From Vicia villosa (Eukaryota; Streptophyta; Magnoliopsida; Fabales; Fabaceae): a stretch of DNA of 64,000 nt. The stretch lies in the NCBI RefSeq assembly GCF_029867415.1, contig NW_026705455.1, forward strand, positions 558,001 to 622,000, read 5' to 3'. Under the pieces are notes generated by a model. It made no database searches. It saw only the letters and a program-made list of their open reading frames with translations, and had not been told where the DNA came from. Both the position numbers and the translations under genes were made by a program. This document shows positions 12,347 through 24,022 of this stretch, one piece after another (position 1 is the stretch's first letter; each line of letters opens with the position of its first letter).

Positions 12347-13168
12347 TTGATTACAAAACATATCAGATATAATAAATATAAAATACAAACGTTAATTGAA
12401 GAAGTCAACAAACTGCACGCGTGGGACTCAGTATTTGCGTCTGAACCAATGCGGAAAGGGGAGAGAAGCTCCTTCTTTTTGACGGACCAATAAGAATGAA
12501 GGGAGGATATTGACCTGCTGACCGCCCACTCACAGCCTCCCACGCGTGGCAAAGGATTTATTTTCACTGTTCAGCGTCTTCCATACTATCTCCTGCGGAT
12601 TTAGTAACGTTATTTGCTGCGGATATAGATGCGAGTTTTCCTTCGAATTCTGAAACAAATTCAAAACTCTATGAAACAACGTCAGAACAATAATATGACC
12701 ACCCAGATCCCTCATACGGCATGCCACAGTTTCAGTGGTGGCGTCGTTTTGGTCGGAAAAAGCCTCTAAGGGGGGTCTTCGAAGATCACCTTCTTTGAGC
12801 CCTAGCCATGGCAATTCCTTGGATCTGCATCATAACTTCTTACAAACAGTTCTAAACAGCCCTAAACTTCACCCTGAACTCCAATACGCAGTTAGATTTA
12901 ATTGAAATATGATAAATTATGAGTTATGAATTTCAAAAGCATGAATGAATAGGAACAACATGGAGTTGCGTATTCTCATGTCATGGGGATTTAAGAATGG
13001 CGTATTCTCACCTTGTCTTACCTCCAGAATGCATTGAGATTGTTGTTTGGCCTTGAAAGTGTTTGTAATGAGGAATACGAAAATTTACTCTTCCTTTGAT
13101 ATTTTCCTTATGAAACTTTGCCTCTTGGAACCAATTTTTCGTCCCCTTGTCCATTAGGTATCTTGTCC

Positions 13169-13177
13169 ATATTTATA
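13169..13177 (-). promoter_or_regulatory. TATA-like element of LTR B
   Basis: The minus strand reads TATAAATAT about 1.3 kb inside the LTR, similar to the placement in LTRs P and C. A core-promoter role is inferred. Confidence 0.5.
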
Positions 13178-16177
13178 TGAATGTAATTAGGTCAAATATT
13201 AGGCTTGGGCTTCAAGTTTTTGATGAGGAAAAAATATTGAAAATATTTGATTAAGAGTTATATGAAATCTTGCTATTTTTGGTTCCAATCATTCCCATCT
13301 CTTTCCAATCACCATATATGATTTATTTGAGTTTTAAGAATGATCTTGTGATTGACAAAATAAAATCATGCACCAATTTGATTTGATTTTATTTTTCCTT
13401 GATTTAATTTGAGTAAAATCAAAAAATAAATAAAATAAAGACCCAAATAATAAACCAACGAAATTCCTTGGCCCTCAAAGTGTTTCTTGGGCCCTTATAT
13501 GATCAAAAATAAAGCCCCATGATTTAATTCATTATTCTTGGTATTTTACTTGATTTATTTGCTATTTAAATGAATAAACTTCAAATAAATATAAATAAAA
13601 ATTCCAAAAATATGAGAATGGTTTTAGAGGTCATTTTATGGGTCATGGACATGTTTGAAGTGAAAATCTTAGGCCCATCAACCAAGAAATCCAAAATTCT
13701 TTACTTAGGATTTCATGTATTTCTTGAAATTTGGTCAATTTGTACACCTTATATCTCTCTCAATTTTGATCCCATAATGGTGTTTTAGGACTTTTTGGAA
13801 AGCTCAAAGAGTCCTCTAAATGACCCTTTTGGTTTCATCTCATTTGAAGCTTCCATGCTCAAGTTATGAGCTTTGACCCAAAAGGTGTTTTCTGTTGACT
13901 TTTTGAAGGACCTGTAATGTATTGAACCATATCTCTCAAATGAAGCATTTCTGGCCTTGGCTTGTGAGAGACAAAGTTATAGGGAATCAAATTTCCTTCA
14001 GAATAGGCTTTGAGTGAGGAACTTCTGATACTCCATGTAGGAGTTATGGCCAGTCAAAGTTGAGTAGACTTTTCCTATAAAAAACCCTAATTTGAACCTT
14101 TGAATTCGTTCATCTCTGAGTTTTTATTAATGAATCGTGATTAACCTTTGATCAAATGATGGATATAACCTCACATGCTTGATGTTGACCAAAAATCTTG
14201 AAGTTTGACTGTATTTTGACTATTGTTGACTTTTAGGTCAACATAGTTGATTATTGAACATCTGAGCCTTTGAATGGGAAATCCTTGGGATTGAAGTTTG
14301 ATAATTGACATGGAGATATTTTGAGACATATGAGAGACCTTAAGATCCATTTGAGGCCTTGAATATTCACAATCCTTTGATAAAATGAAAAACCCTAGTT
14401 ATGGAGATCTTTGATTAGGAGAGAGTGACTTGAATAAGCCTTTGAACCTTGAGCCATTGAAGCTGTATAGAGGAAGGCAAATTTTGGGGTATGACACATA
14501 TATACAAAGAAAAGCCTGCTAAGTCAAAAATAAAAAAAGAAGACTTAGGCAAAAATCAAGGCATCCCGCTGACTGTAAGCTCAAGATAGACAGTTCAGGC
14601 AAAAGTTAGGGATATCAAAAAGATGAAAAAAGAGAAGTCAATAAATTCCTGAACAACACAATGTTGTGACTACCAAAAGGAAGAAGTGACTGCCATCTCA
14701 AAAGTTCTCTTTGCTTGTGAACTATCAAAGGTGCAAATCCAAAAGTCTCTTGGAACCTGAATGCATAAGTTGTATTAACTGAACTTAGGACTGAAGATCA
14801 TCACGAAGAGGGGTGGGTACAAATAACTTTGAGCCTTTATCCTTTGTTTCTTAAAACCGTGAACCCAGCCACGTTACAACCCTTGAAAGTCCTAATTGAA
14901 GCATGGTTAGTTCGAAAGTATACTGTCACCAAAAAGGTATCCCGACTCCTTAAGGTTTACTAAAATGCTGAGTCGATATTTCGCTTCCACAAAAATAGTA
15001 TGTTTTTACAAATATCATGATTTTACATCTCTTGCTTTACTGTTTTTTCAAAAAACTCAAGACAAACGTATGCATTGCATCTCATGAATTCATTATTAAA
15101 CATATTCTGTTACATAATTTCAAATGTTAGCATCAGAAAGAACTTGCGCAGGGTACAACTAATGACTGGAAGTTATCCCGACAAACAAGATTACTCCGAG
15201 AAGCAATGTCTCCTACGTATACAAGGGGCATGGCACGCTTTGCCCAAATCAATCTGGGGCAATCAAGTCAAGATTCGAAGAATCTCTCAAGGGCGCCAAA
15301 ACAATCAGGGGCATGCATCCAAATAGATCTGAAGCTACTTCCCAACCAACATGGGATATTGTCTTTGGCCTAGGGGCATGTCTCCCATAGTGCACGTCTC
15401 ATAAAGTCCTCGCGAGCCGAATCTTTGCAAAGTCTCTACTAGCGGGGGCAAATCTATGCAAGTCCAGTTTGACATCTTGATCAATACTCAGTGGTGTGTC
15501 CTAATCAAATCCAGGAATGGTAGTTACTATAATACTAGGGGCAATGTTCAAGGCATCCATGCCTTCCCACAGCTCCAATTTCACAAGATCATATCCCCAT
15601 AGAGCAATTCTCAAGAAGATATCTTCAAACATACTCTTCCCGACAAAGACATGACTCCCCAACAGAGTTTACATCTTCAACACTACCGGTTCTCCAACAC
15701 TTTGCTCTTCTCCAACATGGTGTATTAATATCTCTAATCCCCAATCAGGGTACATCAAGTTACTGATCGTCCCCAAGAAGAAATCATAAATCCCCAGCTG
15801 AGCATCTTCAAGATAGGATCAAACATCAAAATTACAATGACACGGAGATCCACCTTCTCAATCAAGATGTGTCAAATAGCATAAATCATAGTCATACGTC
15901 ATAAATCATAAACATATTCATACATCGCATACATTTCATACAAAGTTTCTCATTTATTTTGAGGGACTCATTACACCATACATCATACAATTGCATACAT
16001 GTTCATACATAATACATAATGCATCGCGACAAATGCGTACATAACATGCAAGGTTCTCATTTATTTTGAGAGTCCCGTCACATAAACGCATTACATGCAT
16101 TATGACATGGCATAAAAAAACTAACTTTGCCTTTTTCAGGTTACTGCTGCAGTCAAATAAACAACTTCAAAACCTTT

Positions 16178-16945
16178 CAGATCTAAGTCGATACCTTGGA
16201 CGGTTCCTTAATGATCTACCCTCAAATCTAAGTTGATACCTTGGACGGTTCCTTAACGATCTACCTTTGGATCTAAGTCGATACCTTGGACGGTTCCTTA
16301 ATGATCTACCTTCGGATCTAAGTCGATACCTTGGACGGTTCCTTAACGATCTACCTTTGGATCTAAGTCGATACCTTGGACGGTTCCTTAAATGATCTAC
16401 CTTCAGATTTAAAGTCGATACCTTGGACGGTTCCTTAATGATCTACCTTTGGATCTAAGTCGATACCTTGGACGGTTCCTTAATGATCTACCTTTGGATC
16501 TAAGTCGATACCTTGGACGGTTCCTTAATGATCTACCTTCGGATCTAATTCAATACCTCAGACGGTTCCTTAAATGATCTACCTTCAGATTTAAAGTCGA
16601 TACCTTGGACGGTTCCTTAATGATCTACCTTCGGATCTAAGTCGATACCTTGGACGGTTCCTTAATGATCTACCTTCGGATCAAAGTCGATACCTCAGAC
16701 GGTTCCTTAAATGATCTACCTTCAGATTTAAAGTCGATACCTCAGACGGTTCCTTAAACAATCTACCCTCAGACTTAAGTCGATACCTCAGACGGTTCCT
16801 TAAACAATCTACCTTCAGATTTAAGTCGATACCTCAGACGGTTCCTTAAACAAAATCTAAAGCGGAAACCTCGGACGGTTCCATAACGATCAACTTTCAA
16901 AATCTAAAAGCGCTAACCTCGGACGGTTCCGTAACGGTCAACGCT
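16178..16945. repeat. 45-47-bp tandem array, about 17 copies
   Basis: CGATACCTTGGACGGTTCC recurs with CGGTTCC at 16201, 16246, 16291, 16336, 16381, 16428 and so on to 16923. The period is 45 bp, rising to 46-47 bp where TTAAATG and TTTAAAG insertions occur. The last copies drift, and one spacing is 37 bp. Alternating 45- and 47-bp units suggest amplification of multi-unit blocks. It occupies the 3' untranslated region of the Ogre element. Confidence 0.93.
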
Positions 16946-17240
16946 TGAAGATCTAATTCATTTACTACGAACGGTGCTGACACGACCAATTCGCAAAGAT
17001 CTAATCCATCTACCACGAACAGTAATGACACGATCAACATTTAAACAACTACTTCTCAAACACTTCAAACATAGTCTAAGGCATGCTCACCAGGATGGCA
17101 TCTTCAAGCCCATCCCCGACAAAAGTCCCTTCGTCATCAGCTAGGGCAAATTCCTGGGTATTCTAGTGTTCAATCCTCTTCCACCTTCAAATTCTGATTG
17201 GCATTCAAACCACTCTACATCCTCAGGTATAAGAAGATTG

Positions 17241-17252
17241 AACAGGGGCAGC
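17241..17252 (+). other. Polypurine tract of the plus-strand Ogre element
   Basis: AACAGGGGCAGC sits directly before the LTR start TGTCATACC. Its position and purine content match the second-strand primer of LTR elements, making LTR P a 3' LTR. Confidence 0.75.
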
Positions 17253-18446
17253 TGTCATACCCCAAAATTTGCCCTACATATTTATTCATATTTCAGTCCA
17301 TCTGGCTTTCAAATGCTCAAAGACACGCAAGAAGAAAGCATACAGTCTCTCTCCTAAACAACAGCCTCTAAACTAAGGGTTTTGTATTTCTCAAAGTAAA
17401 ATCAAGTTCTAAGACCTCAAACGGATCCCACGGCCTCTCATATGCTTCAAAGGGTCCTCATGCCAAGTTTCAAGCTCTGATTCATATGATTACTCAGTCA
17501 ACTGTTCAAATGATCAACAGTCGACCAGTTTGACCTAAAAGTCAACTATGGTCAAATCACAGTCAAAACTCCTGATTTTTGGTCAACATCAATATTTTGA
17601 AGTATCATTCATCATTTGATCAAGGATTGATCATGATTCATCAAGAAAAGCTCAAAGATCATCAAAAGGAAAAGTTTCCAAATTAGGGTTTAAGGAGAAA
17701 AAGTCAACTCAACTTTGACTGGGCATAACTCTCTCATACTTTATCATAAATTTCCCAACCAAAGCCTATTCTCAAGGAAATTTCATTATCTACAACTTTG
17801 ATGTTGAGCCCAAGGTCAAGAAATGCTTCCGCATAAGAGATACGAGCCAAAACATTACAGGTCCTTATAAAAGCTCGCAAAAAGCAGTTTTTTGTCAGAA
17901 GCCATATCTTTAAGATAAAATCCTCAAATGCAAAATATGTTCCAAAGTGGCTTGAAGAGGATATCTTGGGCTTTCCAAAAAGTCCTAGAACACTTCCATA
18001 CAATAAAAATTGAGAGAGTTATGACTTATTGAAGTTGACCAATTTTGAGAAAGTGCAAAAAGTGAATATTGGGAAAAATTGAATTCCTTCCAAATGGGCC
18101 TATCTTTTTATGTTTGAAACTTGTTTCTAACATAATCCACGACCCCCAAGCCCATTTATGCATTATTATTTATTTATTTTATGTATTTTTGATTTTTATT
18201 CATTAAAAGTCAAATTTAATAAACTAAATAATAAGGAAAATACAAAGATTGCATTGGCTTATTTCTTGATCAATTATTAAAGCTCCAAATCATTGCAAAT
18301 AAAGACAAATTTCGTGGAGACATGATTGGCAAGAGATTGACACAAAAATAGCAAATTTTCAATATAATTTCAATCAAATTTCTCACCATCAAAACACATG
18401 ATCTTATGAGATTCTCTCCAAGTATTTTAACCTAATTCAGTTCCTC

Positions 18447-18455
18447 TATATAAGG
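18447..18455 (+). promoter_or_regulatory. TATA-like element of LTR P
   Basis: TATATAAGG lies about 1.2 kb inside the LTR and is followed by a purine-rich leader. A core-promoter role is inferred. Confidence 0.55.
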
Positions 18456-19174
18456 AGAACACTCATTAACCCTAAGGACGAAAAAAAGGGCCAAAGGATT
18501 AGGATTCAAAGTGGCATAAATTTTCATAAAACTAGGGCAAACGAAATCTATTCATTCAGCTACTTTAGAATCAAACCAAGGCCATTAGCAGTCTCCTAGG
18601 GACCAGAAGAGCAAGCTCAGGCCTTCCTCCAAGGTGTGGAACTAGTGAAAGGTACGTCCTCGAACTCTCCGGAGAGGTAAAACTTCTTGTGATTAGGTCT
18701 TTTAATATATTCACTCTTTGCGCCATATAACCGTTTTCTTGAGTTGTGCTGGCAATTTAGAACAGCTAGGAGTCATCGCATGGGAGGTTTAACGCAGGTA
18801 CAGTCGACCACCATTGTTGTGGATGAATCACGGCAAGCGTGAGAACCTCATGAACCAGGGCTCTATTTACGATTCTGAGCCCAGATTCGAGTCCCTGAGA
18901 GTTTTTTACGTGGGATAGATGGTTTTGTTTTTTGGTCGGAACGTGTTCGTGCAGGTGTGGTCAGAGAAGAAGGCTGAAACCACCATGCGTGGTGGTTCGC
19001 CTGAAGGTCAAGAATTTTTAAAAGAGGGTTGACCGTCGACGTGTCCAAACCCTTGCATATGACTGGTCCATTTGAACTTGGAACGCGCGCGTGTTTATTG
19101 GGTTTGAGTTTCTCTTTTTCCATTTGATTCTGTTATATATTTATTAGCAACCAAATTAATGATGCATGACTGAC

Positions 19175-19249
19175 AATAGCCAGGTGGTTGGATGATCCCT
19201 ATTAACCCTAGGGTCACGAGTTCGAAACTGGGGTGTTGTGCAAATTTTT
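19175..19249 (+). other. tRNA-like block in LTR P with T-run
   Basis: An A-box-like TAGCCAGGTGG (19177-19187) and a B-box-like GAGTTCGAAAC (19218-19228) flank a perfect anticodon-type hairpin: CCCTA (19197-19201), seven-base loop TTAACCC, TAGGG (19209-19213). Loop positions 3-5 read AAC, as in tRNA-Val. Five T residues follow at 19245-19249. No good acceptor stem is evident. It sits at the place where LTR C carries a different tRNA-like block. Confidence 0.58.
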
Positions 19250-22179
19250 GTTTAAACTTGTCTGCAGATCAGATATGCCCAACGAACGAATACATTCCAT
19301 GCGTCCTCGCCTCCCAGCCATCAGATTGTCACGAAGAGGGATCCAGTGGCCCTGAAGGCGCTTCTTCACCGTGGACCCTCAAAGTCTCACCACACTGAAT
19401 CCCAGCTGAGTCTCCTTTCCCCTTTTTATTTATTTAATTTAGTTTTAGATATTTATTTTACTATCATGTTTATTTATTCTTTTCTTTTTATTTTAAAATC
19501 TTTTTTTCATAATAATAGTTTTTATTTCTACTAAAATAAAAATTAGGGTTTTTATTAGATGGTTAATCTAATTATTTAGTTAAGTTAATATTTTTTAGAT
19601 AATTTAATCGAAAACATACTTTTGTCAAATTAATTAATTAGTTGAAAACTAATTTTTTAGGTTTGTTAACTTCGATCCATTTATAAACCCTGGTCAGCCT
19701 TTGTACCTTTCAGGGTTTGCTTGCCTTGCCTTTTTATTTAAATTATTACCATTTTAATTCTTGATCTGTTACGTTATAATCATTGGATCATTTCTACACT
19801 AACATTTCTCTCCTTTGTTCCAAATTTTCAGGGTTAATCTAGATCTTTCAACTACGCGCCCTATCAGATCAAAAAAGCTAAGTTTTCTAATTTCTCTTGT
19901 TTGAATATCATTTTATTTTATTTTATTTTATTTTATTTTTCCTTTTAATAGGGTTTGCCTCAATAGCCATTGAATCTGTAATACACTAACCCTTGTTTAT
20001 TTTCCTTTTAATTTTCAGAGTCGGTTGAGAGTTTGAGGGAGATCAAGCATTCAAGGGTTTATCTTAATTATTGTTCCCTCTTATTTTCTGTCTTTTATTT
20101 CCCCTTTCCCGCAGGTGTTTATTGTAAAAGGACATTATGTTTTTCTGCCTTTATTTTTTTAACTGCGTGGTTAGTAATCTTAGGGAGTGCAAGCCTTGTT
20201 TAAAATAAATTAGCTCACTAATTATAAGATAAATAACTGAATTGAATCACGTGATTGTTGCACCCACACACCTTTAGGGTAATCCCTCTGGTTGCCTTGT
20301 TGCCTTATTACTGTTGCCTTGTTGCCTTATACTGTTGCCTTAATTGTTGCCTGTTGTCTCTAAGTGTACTAAATAGTTAAGTCCCTCGATTCCGAGGATA
20401 CCTCAAGCAAGGTTGCCTTAAAGAATAAAAATCATCTAATCCCTCGATGTTGCCTCGGAAAAATAAGATGATTGTCCCATTGCTAAGGTATCCTCGCATG
20501 TTGCCTAAAAAGATTAATGACTATTATATCCTTCCCTTAGACTACCTGCCCTCTTTATGGCATGGGACAGTTTTGTGGCGAACGATTATTCTCGATGACC
20601 CTTAAACATCCAATTGAAAGACTTCCTGCCCTCTCATGGTATGGATAGACCCTTTCGCCCTGAAAAGCTAAAAGAACAAATTTCTAAACTTAGGGTAGTT
20701 GCTATTAATTGCTTGCTCTTTTTCAAATTCAAATTCAAATTCAAAATCTTTTCCCACTTCTTTTCAAAGAAACTTTTCAAAAAGACTACGCTTATTTACA
20801 AGCTAAAGTTCTTATTCAAATTTCTATTCACACCCTACTTTTCAAACTTTTCAAACAAACAAGTGAGCTAAGCAATTAAGAGCCCATGGATAACCATGGA
20901 TGCAAAGGGTGCCTTACACCTTCCCTTTGTATAACTTACCCCCCGAACTCAAAATCTTTTAAAAGGTATTTTTCTGTTCTTTTAGCCTTTCTATAATTGG
21001 ATAAAATAAAAGTCGGTGGCGACTCTTGCTATCCGCAACATTTCGATATAAAAAGTCAGTTCACCGTATTACACTCATCATTAAATTTGCCTCAAGATAA
21101 TATAATTTCAAGGTTCTATGTACCTCATCATGCCTTGGAATGCAATCAAAGTTCGAGAGATTCAAAGTTGGTTCAAGATGTTTGACCTAATTTGGCAAGT
21201 TCTTGATCCTATAATCAAAAGGGCATAACTCTCTCAATTTTCAAAATTTATAGTGATTATTTTTGCAATTGACTCTCCTTAACATCATCAAAAATTTCTC
21301 TTCACAAGTCAAGAGATAAATTTATGAAGAAATCCCTCAAAGATGTGAAGACATTAGAGGTTTTCCTTTAAAGTTCAAAGAATTTTGTGTCAACTTCAAA
21401 GCGTCATAACTTGCTCAAATTTTATCATTTTAAGCCTAATCGTTTTTCATATTAATCTTAAGTGCGTATACTTCATTTTATCTTTGAGGTTCAAGGACTA
21501 ATTTTGAATGGAAAGTCATGAAAGATTGCAAATGATTATAGGTCACCTATGTAGTTTTCAAGGAAATTTCATAAACTTCCAAGGACCATAACTTATTCAT
21601 TTTTCAACATTTTTAGTGCCTGTTTTTTCTATGAAATCTTCTTGATCTTTATCTCATATCATCTTCAAGGACCAAGAGCTAAATCATTGAGGAAGGCATT
21701 GGAATTATGCAAGACATTATAGGTCATTTGGGAGCTCTATACTTAGAAAATTTTCTAGGTACAAAAAATAGTTGGTTTTTTATGATTTAAAACTTGAATA
21801 AATTTTGACCCAAACATCTAAATGAAACCTTTCTTAGAACATTTTTCCTTGTAGCAAGGTCTTCCAATTGCAAAAAGAATGACATAAGAAAGCCTCCTAC
21901 ATTATGAGTTATGCATTGATGAACTAGTCACCTTACAACTGAAAATTCCTTCATGATCAGTTTCCAAATTCATTTGAAACTTGATTATGTGTGTGAATTA
22001 AGGATCAAAATGGATCTAAACATGTTTAAAAACCTTCCGAAAGGTGATTAGAACCTTGAAACACAATTTTTGAATGCGTTTTAATGGAATTCCAAGTCAC
22101 ATTTTTCATGCTTGCAACGTCACTCGAATTCACTCATAATATGAACAATTCACACACTTAAACACTCCATGATCTTAGT

Positions 22180-22190
22180 TATAAATATAG
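22180..22190 (+). promoter_or_regulatory. TATA-like element of LTR D
   Basis: TATAAATATAG is followed by GATCATTCTC and then a CT-rich leader. LTR E has TATAAATAGAG plus GGTCATATTC at the homologous place (47260), so the site is conserved between two copies. Confidence 0.6.
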
Positions 22191-23103
22191 GATCATTCTC
22201 CTCTCATTCCCTAAGATTTTGATAGTCAAAACACCCCTGCTAAGATCTCATTCGAACTCTTAACCTTGAAACTCTTTTTTCCATTTCCACACTTTAATAA
22301 CTCAAATTATCCATTCACTTAGCTTCCTTGGGCTTCGTTGAAGCTAACCAGATCATTTGCAAGTCAATCATGCCTCCATTGAAGCTTACCAAGTCAAGTT
22401 TCAGAGTAAATTTTCTCTATTTTGTTCTGGTAGAAATCTCCATCAATTCAACTCAAACTTGTGGCTAACATTAAGCTCTTGACTCCCTAATACTCAGTGC
22501 ATAGTTAATTTTGAGGTTTGACTTTGTTTGGTGCATCTGTTTTCAATTTCCTTTTTCAAACTTCTTCTAGTTTTCTTCAAATCAACTAAGCTATAGTTTG
22601 AATAAATATTTTTGCGAGGATGTGGTTGAGATCGTCTTGAGACGAATCCAATGATACCACTAGCATTTGATTTGGTTACCTCTTGAATGATTCACAATTT
22701 TCTGCAAAATCCTTTGAAATTTCTGGCTAGAGGTTGAAGATGACTTACGTGTCCATCTTCAACCAATGATACTAAGCCATTTGATTGGTTTGGATTTTAT
22801 GCGATTGGTGTGTTGCTTCAGTGAGGGCTCATGATTTGCTGCACTATCTAGGTCCATTGGATTAGCCATATCATTTAATGAGATGAGATCCAGCGCAACT
22901 CCTTTTTCTGATTTTATTTCTTTTTTATTTTATTTTTTAATTTGATTTTATTTAAAAAATTCATAACTCTTTCATTTTTAATCCAAAAAATTATTAAAAA
23001 AATACCAAAAATACTTTGAATTATTTCTAATTTTATGAATATTGTTTCACATTTTTATTTTATCATTTTATATTTTTAATATTTTCTCTCATTTTTTGTG
23101 TGT

Positions 23104-23542
23104 TTTAATTGGTTTAAATTTTTTTTTAAATCTAGCATGGTTATCAACCAAGATCTTCTTCCACCTAACACATTCCATATCACCATTCAAATTTTTGTAC
23201 ATAGCTCTAGTTTTGTAATGGTCGGTAGTTACAGCTTCGATCCAATGCTTACTTGTACTCATAGTTTCCTTGTGTTTAATTTTCTTCAAAATCCACGAAC
23301 TATTTGGTGTGGTCTGCCACTGTAAAACATCTTCACCTTTGAAATAGAAAGTGTCAAGCCATCAAATCCATAGCCGGTCAGCTTTCATGTGTATATTCCA
23401 TAGTAACTTTCCCATCGTTGTCGTGTTCCACTACAACAAATCTGTGACGTACAGGCTCCCCGCAACTTTGGGCTTGCAAATATTCTCCCACGTCACCGGA
23501 CTTTTTCTACTAATACCCTTATTTCCACTCCACAAGTAGATT
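23104..23542 (-). pseudogene. LINE ORF2 fragment, inverted 5' segment
   Basis: On the minus strand, from 23542, the frame reads LWSGNKG, SPVTWENICKPK and later MECVRWKKILVDNHARF. These match the end of the reverse-transcriptase region and the start of the RT zinc-binding domain of plant non-LTR retrotransposons. The frame has internal stops. It is head to head with the plus-strand segment starting at 23543, which continues the same protein after a gap of roughly 15 residues. This is the layout left by twin priming during LINE insertion. It lies inside LTR D. Confidence 0.75.
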
Positions 23543-24022
23543 TCCCACAAAAGAGAGACTATTTAGGTTTGGTATTAATGTGGACCTCAAATGCTGCTAC
23601 TGTGAGAACAATGCAAACATACAACATCTTTTCTTTGGCTGTAGCTACACCAAAGATATACGGCAGCAAATCCTTCGAAAACTTAAGGTGCAACATCAAC
23701 CACTTGCTTGGGATCAAGAGGTGGAGTGGATTACCAAAAAGACGAAACCAAAAGGAGTACAAAGAATGATTTTGAAGCTAGGCTAGGATAGGAAACCGTG
23801 CACGAGATTTGGCATGAAAGAAATGATAGGATATTCAATGGTAGATATCAAAATATGAGAATAGTTGAAAATTTCTTTATAATGTTACAACTAGATGTAG
23901 TATGTATAGAAAATTAAGCATACATGTTAGTATGTATACTTGATTATACTTATCTTACCTGGAACCTTTGGGTCGGTTGTACCTAATGGTTTTTTCGGTA
24001 ATAAAGTAATGCTTATTCTCCA
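23543..24022 (+). pseudogene. LINE ORF2 3' end with A-rich tail
   Basis: The plus strand reads ERLFRFGINVDLKCCYCENN and then HLFFGC. This is the Cys-X2-Cys and His-X4-Cys pattern of the RT zinc-binding domain, followed further on by the typical IWHERNDRIFNG. The 3' end has GGTAATAAAGTAATGC and a short A-run near 24016-24022, as in plant LINE termini. It is a 5'-truncated copy whose upstream part lies inverted at 23104-23542. I could not define the target-site duplication. Confidence 0.78.

Larger units (their letters stand above)
10962..14496 (-). mobile_element. Ogre 5' LTR, minus orientation (LTR B)
   Basis: On the minus strand the LTR runs from TGTCATACCCCAAAATTTGC at 14496 to ACTACA at 10962, about 3.5 kb, followed by the tRNA-Arg PBS. 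Read in this orientation it resembles LTR P (17253-21074) along its first kilobase: both carry AAAAGTCAACTCAACTTTGA and AAACTAAGGG/AACTAGGG-type words in the same order. It holds a TATA-like site (13169-13177), a tRNA-like block with an 8-base T-run (12264-12346), a TA microsatellite (11979-12027) and a second GGTGGCGACTCT in U5 (10991-11002). The flank at its start is CATAT; the matching duplication was not found in the window. Confidence 0.85.
14497..17252 (+). mobile_element. 3' internal region of a plus-strand Ogre element
   Basis: The region ends in a polypurine tract directly followed by LTR P, so it is the 3' untranslated part of that element. It contains repeated GGGGCA words (15200-15560), AT-rich spacers with CATACATAA runs (15890-16110) and a 45-bp tandem array (16178-16945). 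No protein domain is recognisable. Its left end is cut at the start of minus-strand LTR B, which probably inserted here. The coding part of the plus-strand element would then lie left of the window. Confidence 0.65.
17253..21074 (+). mobile_element. Ogre 3' LTR, plus orientation (LTR P)
   Basis: The LTR begins TGTCATACCCCAAAATTTGC right after the polypurine tract and ends CACCGTATTACA, about 3.8 kb. The last 200 bp (from CCCATGGATAACCATGG at 20882 to the end) match solo LTR C closely, and both end CCGTATTACA. It holds a TATA-like site (18447-18455), a tRNA-like block (19175-19249), a (TTTTA)n run (about 19910-19940), repeated TTGCCTT words (20288-20360) and GGTGGCGACTCT in U5 (21015-21026). 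To its right the sequence enters the middle of another LTR (D), so the element inserted into D. Confidence 0.87.

Noticed and set aside
1..14496. LTRs A and B as the two LTRs of one element
   Set aside because: Their start sequences and first kilobase differ strongly (TGTTGCACCCC against TGTCATACCCC and little match after), while LTRs of one element begin identical.
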